DNA of 13,746 nucleotides from Blastocatellia bacterium (GTDB lineage Bacteria > Acidobacteriota > Blastocatellia > Pyrinomonadales > Pyrinomonadaceae): positions 1 through 13,746 of the forward strand of contig JACDAY010000167.1 of the NCBI GenBank assembly GCA_013695195.1, in the 5' to 3' direction. Positions 7,143 to 13,746 of this stretch are shown one piece after another. The notes beneath the pieces are model-generated. The model was not told the origin of the DNA. It saw nothing but the letters and a program-made list of their open reading frames with translations, and ran no database searches. The translations under genes and the position numbers were made by a program. Position 1 is the stretch's first letter; every line of letters starts with the position of its first letter.

Positions 7143-8456
7143 CTATTCGGCGCCTGCTGCTTTTGCCGCCTGCGATTTATCCTGAAGAACCTCAATCGCC
7201 TTCTTTAACTGTATATCTTCTATGACGACGGGCTTTGGCTCATCGATTTTCTGCCCTTGGCCCGGAGAAGGCGAAGGCTGTGGATTCTGATTTCGTTCAT
7301 CCTGTTGGTCGATCAACTCTTCGACCTCGATAGGTTCAGGAGTGTCCGGCCGCTTCACTTCGACTGACGGCTTGACGCCCATCGTCGCACGGTCATCACC
7401 GAGAAACGGGACATTTGAAGCTGACGCCCACTTTGCTGTCGTTAAAAGTAATCCATCGCCCCCGCGCAATGTAAACAATTGCTGCTCGGTACCTGAACCA
7501 AAGCTTCGTTCGCCGACGACCTCGCCCCGCTTACGGTCGAGTATCGCGGAAGCAACGACCTCGGCTGCTCCGGCCGTACCCAGATCGATCAAAACGGCCA
7601 ACTTTCCGTCATATGCGGCCTTTGCCGGATCAGCTGTAAATGTTTTCGTAACTTTACTGTCACGGCCGATCACTTTTGCAAGCTCGCCGTCCCTGATAAA
7701 GAGGTTTGCAGCGGCGACTGCTTCATTAAGGCTGCCCGTAGCGACCCCGCGAAGATCAAGGACTATTTTTTGGACACCTTGCTTTGTAAGGCTCTGAATT
7801 TGCGTGCGAATATTGTTCGACTCGCCGTCTTCAAGGCCGTAAACTTTGATCACGCCGGTTTTGCCTGCTTCGATTCGCGATTCGACCGGCGGCACCTTGT
7901 ATGCTTCGCGTGTAATTTTTAGAGTCTGCGGCTTCGCTCCGGCACGGAGCACGCGAAAGGTAACGACGCTTCCCGAATCACCGTTAATCATCTGCCGTGC
8001 ATCGTAAAGAGATATATCGCGTGTAGCTTTGTTTTCTATATACTCAACCACGTCTCCGGCTTTTAATCCTGCCTTGTCCGCCGTCGAGCCTTTGACCACA
8101 GATACTACATAGAGATAAAGAGAAACCTGCGAAAACTCGGCTCCAATTCCGACTTTTTTTGAATTTTTATTTGCGTTAAAATCGGCAACCTGTTCCGCCG
8201 TAAGATAGGATGAATAAGGGTCAAGGCCGCCGACAAGGCCGCGGAGAGCGCCGAATCGCACTTTTTCGAGATTTGGCTCATCTACATAGTCGTTTTGAAT
8301 GTGCTGGAGCACCGATTCGAAAATACGGATTTGCGCACCTGCGTCATTGATCGGTTGCTGCGCCCGCGTCCAGGGGCTTAACATTCCGCCGACTACTGCG
8401 TATAAAGCAATCGCAACCGATACCATCAAAATCGAAATCTTTCCGCGAAATGACAT
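7143..8456 (-). CDS. S41 (CtpA-like) peptidase homologue lacking the catalytic dyad: predicted pseudoprotease
   Basis: Exported or membrane-anchored protein of 437 residues. A hydrophobic segment (8-25) is followed by an N-terminal helical part with LEKVRFGALRGLVGGLDPYSSYL and a PDZ domain (about 100-185, GIGAEF, GLKAGDVVEYI). The S41 core runs from about 195 to 365, and the tail is Pro/Glu/Gln-rich with a C-terminal helix. Active CtpA proteins have SASASE with the nucleophilic third-position Ser, and FGKGTVQ with the general-base Lys 25 residues later. Here the aligned segments read TAGAAE (Gly296, codon GGA at 7569-7571) and FGSGTEQ (Ser321, TCA at 7494-7496). The spacing of 25 and the following Gln325 are kept. 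The RGNPGG loop is also changed, to RGVATG. Peptide hydrolysis by the usual mechanism is therefore unlikely; a binding or scaffold role is inference. A good AGAGG site supports the start. Confidence 0.92.
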   Translation of the reverse strand: MSFRGKISILMVSVAIALYAVVGGMLSPWTRAQQPINDAGAQIRIFESVLQHIQNDYVDEPNLEKVRFGALRGLVGGLDPYSSYLTAEQVADFNANKNSKKVGIGAEFSQVSLYLYVVSVVKGSTADKAGLKAGDVVEYIENKATRDISLYDARQMINGDSGSVVTFRVLRAGAKPQTLKITREAYKVPPVESRIEAGKTGVIKVYGLEDGESNNIRTQIQSLTKQGVQKIVLDLRGVATGSLNEAVAAANLFIRDGELAKVIGRDSKVTKTFTADPAKAAYDGKLAVLIDLGTAGAAEVVASAILDRKRGEVVGERSFGSGTEQQLFTLRGGDGLLLTTAKWASASNVPFLGDDRATMGVKPSVEVKRPDTPEPIEVEELIDQQDERNQNPQPSPSPGQGQKIDEPKPVVIEDIQLKKAIEVLQDKSQAAKAAGAE

Positions 8457-8462
8457 ATTTTA

Positions 8463-8467
8463 CCTCT
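8463..8467 (-). promoter_or_regulatory. Ribosome binding site of the S41-family gene
   Basis: Minus-strand AGAGG, six bases before the ATG at 8454-8456. It fixes the start in a window where most genes show no Shine-Dalgarno. Confidence 0.65.
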
Positions 8468-8559
8468 TATGATAATTACTAACTTACGTTTACGTATTTA
8501 TGAACGCAAAGGTTTAACATCAACCGGCGATTCACAATTATCCGATATCCACACTATTC

Positions 8560-9072
8560 GTGCAAGAAAAAGAAACACACAATCCGGGTGAATTTGCAGA
8601 GATCGAAGCTTTGCCTTCGAAAGGCCGGATCGTATCGATCGATCCCGGAACAAAACGCGTGGGTGTCGCTGTCTGCGACGAGCTGCAAATTATTGCCCGG
8701 CCGGTGCGAATGATCGCACGTTCCGGCTGGAAAAAATTGCTTGTCCAAATAAAAGCCATTCTAACGGAATTTGATGCCGTCGCTTTCGTGATTGGTTTGC
8801 CGTATAACTTTGACGGAACCGAAAGTGAAATGTCAGCCGAAGCACGCCGTCTTGCACGAAACTTTTCGCTGTCGCTCGATATTCCGGTGTTTTTGCAAGA
8901 CGAACGCGCGACCAGCTACGAAGCAAAAAGCCGGCTTTGGGAACAGGGCGCGGACTTGAAAGAAACAAGCTCGCGCGTAGACAGCGAGGCTGCTTCAATC
9001 ATTCTCAGCGATTTTCTTGATATTTTGAAGAATCGTCGGCGAACGTGTCAGAACCAGAACCAGAAGCGGTAG
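8560..9072 (+). CDS. ruvX: RuvX/YqgF family putative Holliday junction resolvase
   Basis: RNase H-fold nuclease of the YqgF family, linked in bacteria to pre-16S rRNA 5'-end processing and proposed to act on Holliday junctions. The 170-residue protein shows SIDPGTKRVGVAVCDE (D28), VIGLPYNFDGTESE (79-90), QDERATSYEAKSRL (D114) and the C-terminal acidic motif RVDSEAASIILSDFLD (D141). The usual acidic catalytic set is thus present. The start is GTG (8560-8562) with no Shine-Dalgarno, and the N-terminus is about 20 residues longer than short homologues. The last nine codons (TCQNQNQKR and stop) fall inside the left arm of a dispersed repeat, so the native C-terminus probably ended differently before the repeat arrived. 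It diverges from the S41 gene. Confidence 0.93.
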   Translation: MQEKETHNPGEFAEIEALPSKGRIVSIDPGTKRVGVAVCDELQIIARPVRMIARSGWKKLLVQIKAILTEFDAVAFVIGLPYNFDGTESEMSAEARRLARNFSLSLDIPVFLQDERATSYEAKSRLWEQGADLKETSSRVDSEAASIILSDFLDILKNRRRTCQNQNQKR

Positions 9073-9151
9073 CGACCGGATTCGTCGCTCGCGATTTGAG
9101 TTAGCTATTCTTGTCAATTAGCCCAGTCGCTACAGCTCCCGGTTCTAACAC
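9045..9151. repeat. Inverted repeat between convergent ruvX and acylase genes
   Basis: The left arm runs from GTGTCAGAACC at 9045 to GCGGTAGCGAC ending at 9076. The right arm, 9126-9151, reads GTCGCTACAGCTCCCGGTTC then TAACAC. They are complementary at about 22 of 26 positions once a 6-bp tandem duplication (CAGAAC) in the left arm is set aside. The arms enclose about 49 bp. A third copy of the unit lies inside the acylase gene (around 10841-10863). The left arm overlaps the ruvX 3' end and supplies its stop codon; the right arm ends 8 bp before the acylase stop. It could act as a bidirectional terminator, though no U-tract follows. Confidence 0.75.
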
Positions 9152-9158
9152 AGGGACA

Positions 9159-11537
9159 TCATTTTGGCGTCATCACTAATATTTCTTTCGACGCCTTTTC
9201 GACCGCTGTTTTTGAAAACGGGAAGATCTGAGGAGCTCCTGTTCGCCAGGCATCGAACTGGTCTTTGTAATGCAGCGATTTCGGGTCGCCCGATTGTCCT
9301 AAAGGAATAACATGGCGCGTCACGTCCCAATTTCCAGGACTCGCAATGAGCTGCATCGAAACACCTGAGCCGACGTTCGGCGTTTGCCCGCTGCCGTCAA
9401 TGCCGACGTTCGGCGTGGCAAACTGCGCTCCGATCCAAGTCGCGGCGGCGAGCGGATGCGGAAAACGCGATTTGAAAAGATTTCCCCAAACCCATTTCGT
9501 CTCGTCCATGCCCAGCCGTTTCGGGTCAGCCAGCGATTTTCGCGTATCAGCGTCGCAAGCCTTAAAAAACGCAGAATAATCCGAAAACTCTTTGGGCAGC
9601 CATCGAGCGGATTTCTGCTCAACAGCCCGCCAGAGAATATATTCCCGAATTGCCCCGACCGGAAAGGGTTTATTTTCGCCGGTGATCCTGTTCGCCAGAC
9701 AATTGCGAATCTCATTTGCCAAAACCGCGCCTTTTGAATCCGCGGTCATTCGCCCGTCCCAACCGCGTAAAACCACCAGAGTTTCCGGCGAAGCGGCTTC
9801 GAGTTTGACGATTTCGCGCGATAAGTTGGAAATTGGGATATTAAATGAATCGTGCTGCACGTCGCGCACGTCGTTCATCGACACTTTTGACTTGGCTTTT
9901 AGCAGATCGTAAATTCGCCGAGCCCGCCAGGGCGGAGCGGCGCCGCGCGACATCGCTCCGAAATATTTGTAATTCGTGCCGATTATTCGCTGGTTTGCCG
10001 TTACGATAAAGCCTTCCGCAGGGTTATAAAGATTCGGCAGGTCTTCAAACGGAACATAGCCCGTCCATTCGCCGTCATTGGTCGCCCCATCGTAGGGCAA
10101 TGCGCCTTCGCCGGTTTTTCGCAATGGAATTCGTCCGGCGGCATACCAGCCAATATTTCCTTTTACATCGGCATAGACAAAGTTTTGCGTCGCGCCGCCG
10201 TAAGTTTTTAAAGCATTTTTGAATCCGCTCCAATCTTTTGCCCTATTTAAGTCAAAAAACGCACCAAATTCCCCGTTTTTAGGGTCACGCGCCGTCCATT
10301 TCAGGGCAAATTTTTTCCCCGTTTCTTCGAGGAAAATAACGCCGTTTCTGGTTTCCTCAATTTCGAGCGAAACCGTTTCTGTTTCGGGTTTTAGCGGATT
10401 TGCACGGACTTTTATTTCTTCCTTACGGATAACGGGGATTTCCCAGCCGTTCGGCGTTTTATATTTTCCTTCGGCGTTAAAAGTTTCGTGATATAAATCC
10501 TGTACGTCCGGCCCGACGTTGGTCGCGCCCCACGCGATTGATTCGTTATGCCCCAGAACGATGCCCGGAACGCCAGGAAAAGTAACGCCCGAAACGCGCA
10601 TCGTGGGCGTTGAGAGGTGAGATAGATACCAAATACCGGGAGCGCTCGCCCGTAGATGCGGGTCGTTCGCCAAAATCGGTTTGCCGTCAACTGTGCGTTT
10701 GCCGGAAATCACCCAATTATTGCTAGCGGCTAACTCTTCGGCGTAAAATCCGATTCGTTCCAATGAAGATTTTCTGATCTGCTCTTCGGCATATGCACGC
10801 TCCATGAATGTCGCGATTTCGCCGTGGGGGAATCCGTACTCTACCGCTCGCGGTTCTGACCCCGAGTTTCCGCGTCTCAGCGTCTCTGTGGTTAATCTTT
10901 CTGTGTCCTTTCCGAACAATAATACATCGTAAGGCGTAACCCAATTATACAAATCCGCCACTTTCTCTTTTGGCGAATTGACAAGTGAAGCGCGAATCAA
11001 TTCAAGTTGCCAAGTCGTCGAAAGTGCGTCCGCCAAAATTTTGCCGATGACAATCGTATCGGTCGTCCGCCACTCGCGCGGGGTGTATTGCAAAATCTTA
11101 AACTCGATTGGCAAAGTATCGTTTTTCAAAGTCGAGATATATGCATTTACGCCGCGAGCATAATTCTCGAGTGCGGCTTTCAGTTCAGGCGAAAGGTACG
11201 GCAAACTTTCTTCGGCAATCTTTGAAAAACCGAATTTGCGCCAGCGTTTATCTTCATCCAGAACCGTTTTGCCGAAAAGCTCCGCCGTTTCGCCGCGAGC
11301 CACGCGTCTGTATAAATCCATCTGCCACAAACGGTCGCTTGCGGTAACGTAACCTTGCGCAAAATACAGATCGGCATCGTTTTTTGCATTTATATACGGA
11401 ATCGATCTGGCATCCCGGCGAACGGTTGTGCTCTCTTTCAAGCCATCCACGCTTATTGTCTGCGACGTAGTTTGACCATCGAAATTGCTGACACACAGCG
11501 GGACGAAAAGAAGCAAGATAAATAAAGTTTTCTTCAT
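9159..11537 (-). CDS. Penicillin acylase family Ntn hydrolase
   Basis: Exported N-terminal-nucleophile hydrolase of the penicillin amidase (S45) family. Members cleave amide bonds of beta-lactams, N-acyl-homoserine lactones or other acyl amides after autocatalytic splitting into alpha and beta chains. From the Met at 11535-11537 the protein has 792 residues. It has a signal peptide (MKKTLFILLLF) and an alpha-chain signature QGYVTASDRLWQMDLYRR. The maturation site is ELAA|SNNWVISGKR, where the Ser (AGC at 10722-10724, residue 272) would become the beta-chain nucleophile. GKPILANDPHL, GVPGIVLGHNESIAWG and GPDVQDLYHE (likely calcium ligands) follow. The frame opens nine codons earlier (11564), but those codons are not signal-like. 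No Shine-Dalgarno is seen. About 20 residues (212-232), in the likely spacer before the nucleophile, are encoded by dispersed repeats. The natural substrate is unknown. Confidence 0.92.
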   Translation of the reverse strand: MKKTLFILLLFVPLCVSNFDGQTTSQTISVDGLKESTTVRRDARSIPYINAKNDADLYFAQGYVTASDRLWQMDLYRRVARGETAELFGKTVLDEDKRWRKFGFSKIAEESLPYLSPELKAALENYARGVNAYISTLKNDTLPIEFKILQYTPREWRTTDTIVIGKILADALSTTWQLELIRASLVNSPKEKVADLYNWVTPYDVLLFGKDTERLTTETLRRGNSGSEPRAVEYGFPHGEIATFMERAYAEEQIRKSSLERIGFYAEELAASNNWVISGKRTVDGKPILANDPHLRASAPGIWYLSHLSTPTMRVSGVTFPGVPGIVLGHNESIAWGATNVGPDVQDLYHETFNAEGKYKTPNGWEIPVIRKEEIKVRANPLKPETETVSLEIEETRNGVIFLEETGKKFALKWTARDPKNGEFGAFFDLNRAKDWSGFKNALKTYGGATQNFVYADVKGNIGWYAAGRIPLRKTGEGALPYDGATNDGEWTGYVPFEDLPNLYNPAEGFIVTANQRIIGTNYKYFGAMSRGAAPPWRARRIYDLLKAKSKVSMNDVRDVQHDSFNIPISNLSREIVKLEAASPETLVVLRGWDGRMTADSKGAVLANEIRNCLANRITGENKPFPVGAIREYILWRAVEQKSARWLPKEFSDYSAFFKACDADTRKSLADPKRLGMDETKWVWGNLFKSRFPHPLAAATWIGAQFATPNVGIDGSGQTPNVGSGVSMQLIASPGNWDVTRHVIPLGQSGDPKSLHYKDQFDAWRTGAPQIFPFSKTAVEKASKEILVMTPK
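10841..10910 (-). repeat. Two dispersed-repeat units embedded in the acylase coding sequence
   Basis: Read on the minus strand, GGACACAGAAAGATTAACC runs into ACAGAGACGCTGAGACGCGG, a classic 'AACCACAGAGACGC' repeat. GGTCAGAACCGCGAGCGGTAG follows, the same unit as at 9045-9076 and 9126-9151. Both are translated in frame as roughly TERLTTETLRRGNSGSEPRA. The low-complexity DNA, with its repeats elsewhere, contrasts with the family-like protein on both sides. Confidence 0.75.
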
Positions 11538-11811
11538 ATTATTTATTTCGGTCATGATGAACATTTATATATTTTACGATCGTTTTACAGAGAAAAAATT
11601 CGTAACGGTGTTGCGGATGATTCCTTTTAATTACTTCTTTTTCTTGTTCTCTTTTTCTTCTTATTCGATGGTTCATTTTTTTTCCGCACCAACCATTTGA
11701 TGGCGAAACTGGGAATAAGAACGCTCAAAACTTAAGTTAATTTGGCAAATCGCAGATTAATACGATAAGCTTTCAGAGTTTTCTAATCAAATAAGACGGG
11801 AATAAATATTC
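11538..11811. other. Divergent intergenic region, T-rich
   Basis: This lies between the acylase (leftward) and the cytochrome c gene (rightward) and must hold both promoters. It contains a pyrimidine-rich run around 11630-11680 (TTTTTCTTGTTCTC, GATGGTTC). That run loosely resembles the outer arm of the 5311-5437 element and may be a worn copy. A small open frame across it (to 11700) is low-complexity and not a convincing gene. No clear -35/-10 pair was found. Confidence 0.45.
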
Positions 11812-12228
11812 ATGAAACTTTTTAAATATGGAATTGGCATGTTCTTTGCCGCTGTGTTTATTACGGCTTGTTCGGGGAATACCAACACGAATTCTGTCGT
11901 GATCAATAACACCACCAATACGCCGGTGAGCGCTCGGCCGACTGCGACGATAGATGAGCTTGCGTCAGGACGTAAAGTATATGAGATAAATTGCGCAATT
12001 TGCCATAAAGATAACGGCTCTGGCGGAACGGTCGAGGTCGAAGGTAAAAAGTTGGATCCCGACGACCTGACAAGCGATAAAATCAAAAAATTTTCCGACG
12101 AAAAGATCATCAGATACATTCTGAATGGAGTGGTGGACGAAGGCATGCCCGCGTTCAAGGATAAATTGTCTGAAGCCGAAATACGTGACGTTGTCAGATA
12201 TATTAGAACTCAATTTCACAAAATGTAA
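11812..12228 (+). CDS. Monoheme cytochrome c lipoprotein
   Basis: Small c-type cytochrome of 138 residues, probably a membrane-anchored electron carrier. The signal peptide ends in a lipobox (FITAC, Cys20). An Asn/Thr/Ser-rich flexible tether follows (21-47). The single class I cytochrome domain (48-138) has the heme site NCAICHKD (C61, C64, H65) and a probable distal axial ligand in DEGMPAF (Met112), then the usual C-terminal helix EIRDVVRYIRTQF. A GGGAA lies about 10 bases before the ATG and may serve as a ribosome binding site. ResB/CcsA encoded earlier in the window would be the expected heme-attachment machinery. It may feed electrons to the heme-copper oxidase, but the partner is not shown by the sequence. 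Confidence 0.9.
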   Translation: MKLFKYGIGMFFAAVFITACSGNTNTNSVVINNTTNTPVSARPTATIDELASGRKVYEINCAICHKDNGSGGTVEVEGKKLDPDDLTSDKIKKFSDEKIIRYILNGVVDEGMPAFKDKLSEAEIRDVVRYIRTQFHKM

Positions 12229-12252
12229 TACAGGCTTTTTTTACGTTTGGCT

Positions 12253-12281
12253 TTGCAATTCCAAAATTCCCAAACTAAAAT
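12253..12281 (+). promoter_or_regulatory. Probable sigma70-type promoter of tRNA-Arg
   Basis: TTGCAA (12253-12258) and TAAAAT (12276-12281) are 17 bp apart, close to the -35/-10 consensus. The -10 box ends 10 bases before the tRNA 5' end, so a transcript would start within a few bases of it. Confidence 0.5.
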
Positions 12282-12291
12282 CAGACGGTAC

Positions 12292-12365
12292 GCACCCGTA
12301 GCTCAGCTGGATAGAGTATCTGACTTCGAATCAGAGGGTCGCAAGTTCGAATCTTGCCGGGTGTA
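12292..12365 (+). tRNA. tRNA-Arg (anticodon UCG)
   Basis: A 74-nt cloverleaf. The acceptor stem is GCACCCG with CGGGTGT (first pair a G-U wobble), and the D arm is GCTC AGCTGGATA GAGT. The anticodon arm is TCTGA-CTTCGAA-TCAGA with anticodon TCG, which reads CGA and other CGN codons. The variable loop is GGGTC, the T arm GCAAG-TTCGAAT-CTTGC, and the discriminator base A. CCA is not encoded (CTA follows), so it must be added after transcription. Confidence 0.96.
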
Positions 12366-12639
12366 CTAATCTTTTCAACAACTTACTAGCCTATCGCGGA
12401 CAGTGCATTAGAGATGTCCACCCAAATGTCCACCAATTAGGCTGTAAAACACGACTTATGAAACCCACAAGCCCCGGCCTTTCCATTTTTTTTGCGCATT
12501 CCTTATGTTTTGCTAGCCTACTGTTATCGTAGCAGTAGTTCGGGTATATTTTGACCCTCACAGCAGAAGACCAAAAAAATATGTTCTTGCCGCCTGCACT
12601 TTGCGTCTAATGGCTTCGGCTGTATTTTCTCAACCATAT
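12366..12639. other. Gene-free stretch after tRNA-Arg with a short direct repeat
   Basis: No gene is visible. ATGTCCACC occurs at 12414-12422 and 12426-12434, 12 bp apart, shortly after the tRNA. Such paired short repeats beside a tRNA 3' end are reminiscent of recombinase arm sites. However, no integrase and no second copy of the tRNA 3' end is in the window. A run of eight T at 12486-12493 is the only other notable sequence. Confidence 0.4.
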
Positions 12640-12665
12640 ATGAAAAGCTACTACCACTTATTATT

Positions 12666-13214
12666 TTGTTGTTTGAACTCTCCGTATTCGCACAGCAGCC
12701 GGACCGCTGGAAAGGCCTTGTGCTAGATGAAAGCCCGCCACAACAAGTGCTAGATTTACTGGGAATGCCCAAAACGGATAAGCTCGATTTGTTGGCAATC
12801 ATTCAATATAAGTGGATGACAAAAGACATCCGAAAAAAAACTTGGCGGGTTTTTCATTATGAAAACGTCGAGGGATTCAAAGACGTAAAACTTGGCTTTG
12901 ATAAAAACTCGAAGCTTGTCTTTATTAGCTTAGAACCAAAGAAAATTAGTGCGCAGGCGTTTATATCATCTTATGATGATCTTGAATTTCGTTTTGCGAA
13001 CGAAGTAATGAGTCCTGGGGATTTCAAGAATTCCCGCGACAATACCGACAAGCCGCGTCGGATGGATGCCGTTTATGTGTTGGTAAGCCTAACGGACAAA
13101 GCGTTTGTTTTTGGCGGCGTGGGAAATGCAGTCGGAAGTGTGATGAGCGAAATGTTCGGCGGGATGAATCGGCAATCCGGGCGATCAACTCCTGGTGATA
13201 TGTACGTAATTTAA
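12666..13214 (+). CDS. Exported protein of unknown function; start region one base out of frame
   Basis: I do not recognise a named family. The body reads QQPDRWKGLVLDESPPQQVLDLLG.P near the N-terminus, a layout seen in small acidobacterial exported proteins. A mixed alpha/beta region with WRVFHY and LVFISLEP follows, and the C-terminus is Gly/Met-rich (FGGVGNAVGSVMSEMFGGMN). The first in-frame initiator is TTG at 12666, in the middle of a signal-peptide-like stretch (KLLPLIILLFELSVFAQ) that begins near 12645. The natural ATG at 12640-12642 is one base out of phase. One extra A in ATGAAAAGC would give MKKLLPLIILLFELSVFAQ, a textbook signal peptide. The true gene therefore probably starts at 12640, with a real frameshift or a sequencing error in the A-run. 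No Shine-Dalgarno is seen. Confidence 0.65.
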   Translation: MLFELSVFAQQPDRWKGLVLDESPPQQVLDLLGMPKTDKLDLLAIIQYKWMTKDIRKKTWRVFHYENVEGFKDVKLGFDKNSKLVFISLEPKKISAQAFISSYDDLEFRFANEVMSPGDFKNSRDNTDKPRRMDAVYVLVSLTDKAFVFGGVGNAVGSVMSEMFGGMNRQSGRSTPGDMYVI

Positions 13215-13220
13215 TTAGTA

Positions 13221-13248
13221 AGCCGAACTTTAGAGAATAAAGACGGCT
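13221..13248 (+). terminator. Stem-loop after the first exported-protein gene, possible terminator
   Basis: AGCCG (13221-13225) pairs with CGGCT (13244-13248), and CTTTA (13228-13232) with TAAAG (13238-13242), around a GAGAA loop. It starts 7 bases after the stop codon at 13212-13214. Only a weak T-run follows (CAGATCTTTT), so it may be a leaky terminator or an attenuator before the next gene. Confidence 0.45.
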
Positions 13249-13261
13249 CAGATCTTTTGAA

Positions 13262-13650
13262 ATGATTAAGAAAACTTTACTACCACTATTATTCTGCTGT
13301 TTTCGTTTTCAGTATGTGCTCAAAACGACCTGCCGGAAATTGGAACACTTGCCGATATTGAAGGCAAAACAAAATACTATCTCTCCGTTGACGCCGCAGA
13401 ACGCAAATGGATGTTGAAAGAGATAAATAAATACCCACAACTGGTCTTGGTCAACGATCCGAAAGAAGCTGAATTCGTGATGGAATACCGAACAACTTCC
13501 CGCGAAAAGGCAACGTCTCTGTTGCCTTCCGATCAAGGGCAGTTGGACATTTATTTTTATCGCGACCATAAAAAGATCGTTGCATGGTCTGGGGGCGGTT
13601 ATGGCGGTTGGAAAGGCGCACCATATATCACTTTCACCCGTAAATTTTAA
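13262..13650 (+). CDS. Small exported protein of unknown function; start region one base out of frame
   Basis: The reading frame that carries the body is open from 13270 to the stop at 13648-13650. After a hydrophobic stretch (IILLFSFSVCAQ) it encodes about 110 residues, NDLPEIGTLADIEGKTKYYLSVDAAERKW and onward. These include the conserved-looking KEINKYPQLVLVNDPKEAEFVMEY and IYFYRDHKKIVAWSGGGYGGWKGAP. No named family is recognised. The only ATG before the signal-like region, 13262-13264, is one base out of phase. Adding one A in AAGAAAACTT (or one T at 13300-13303) joins them. The fallback ATG at 13411 would remove half of the protein. The offset is of the same size and sense as in the preceding gene, and the two signal regions share IILLF.xSV.AQ. 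It could be a pseudogene, a sequencing error, or recoded. Confidence 0.6.
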
Positions 13651-13746
13651 GGGAATTTTATCCAAAGAAATAAACTATGTTACCCTAACCTTGTTTACAT
13701 TAACGTCCGTGTTTTGGGCCGCAAGGATCGAAGCGATCAGTAATCC

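Noticed and set aside
9045..10910. CRISPR array, suggested by three copies of one repeat unit
   Set aside because: The copies differ in orientation and spacing, have no regular spacers, and no cas genes are present.
11538..11564. Earlier acylase starts at 11564 or 11555
   Set aside because: The added residues (MFIMTEINN) precede a normal MKKTLF signal-peptide start and have no Shine-Dalgarno; not excluded, only less likely.
11485..11700. Open frame on the plus strand over the acylase 5' end and the T-rich gap
   Set aside because: Low-complexity Phe/Ser-rich translation, no domain-like pattern, and antisense to the acylase signal peptide.
13231..13239. Third TAGAGAATA copy as a regulator site
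   Set aside because: It forms the inner part of a stem-loop after a stop codon, which explains it without an operator role.
12666..13650. Toxin-antitoxin or small defence operon after the tRNA
   Set aside because: Both products carry signal-peptide-like N-termini and show no toxin, nuclease or antitoxin motif.

Overview
The window looks like chromosomal DNA of a heterotrophic, aerobically respiring Gram-negative-type bacterium. My best inference is an acidobacterium near Blastocatellia/Pyrinomonadaceae. This rests on three things: the gene families present, the scarcity of Shine-Dalgarno sequences, and short dispersed palindromic repeats of the 'AACCACAGAGACGC...' and 'GTCAGAACC..GAGCGGTAGCGAC' type, which I recall from such genomes. 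No marker gene settles the taxonomy.

Left part (1-5279), respiratory assembly. Two transcription units diverge from a 0.44 kb intergenic region. The leftward unit is ctaB (heme O synthase) then ctaE (cytochrome c oxidase subunit III). The rightward unit is resB then ccsA, the heme-delivery and ligation pair of System II cytochrome c biogenesis. Both the terminal oxidase and the c-type cytochromes that feed it are therefore matured from this locus. A lipoprotein monoheme cytochrome c at 11812 is a plausible client of ResB/CcsA.

Middle part (5280-9072). On the minus strand lie a degenerate S41 (CtpA-like) protein with its own terminator, a GNAT protein resembling aminoglycoside 6'-N-acetyltransferases, and an exported two-domain protein of unknown role. 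The S41 protein has lost both residues of the Ser-Lys dyad. ruvX diverges from it on the plus strand.

Right part (9073-13746). A penicillin-acylase-family Ntn hydrolase converges on ruvX, with an inverted repeat between them. A cytochrome c lipoprotein and tRNA-Arg(UCG) follow. Beyond the tRNA are two small exported-protein genes. In both, the start ATG is one base out of frame with the signal peptide.

I found no CRISPR, transposase, integrase or classical defence system. The most unusual signals are the pseudoprotease, the repeat units that have become coding sequence in the acylase and in RuvX, and the paired frame offsets in the last two genes.
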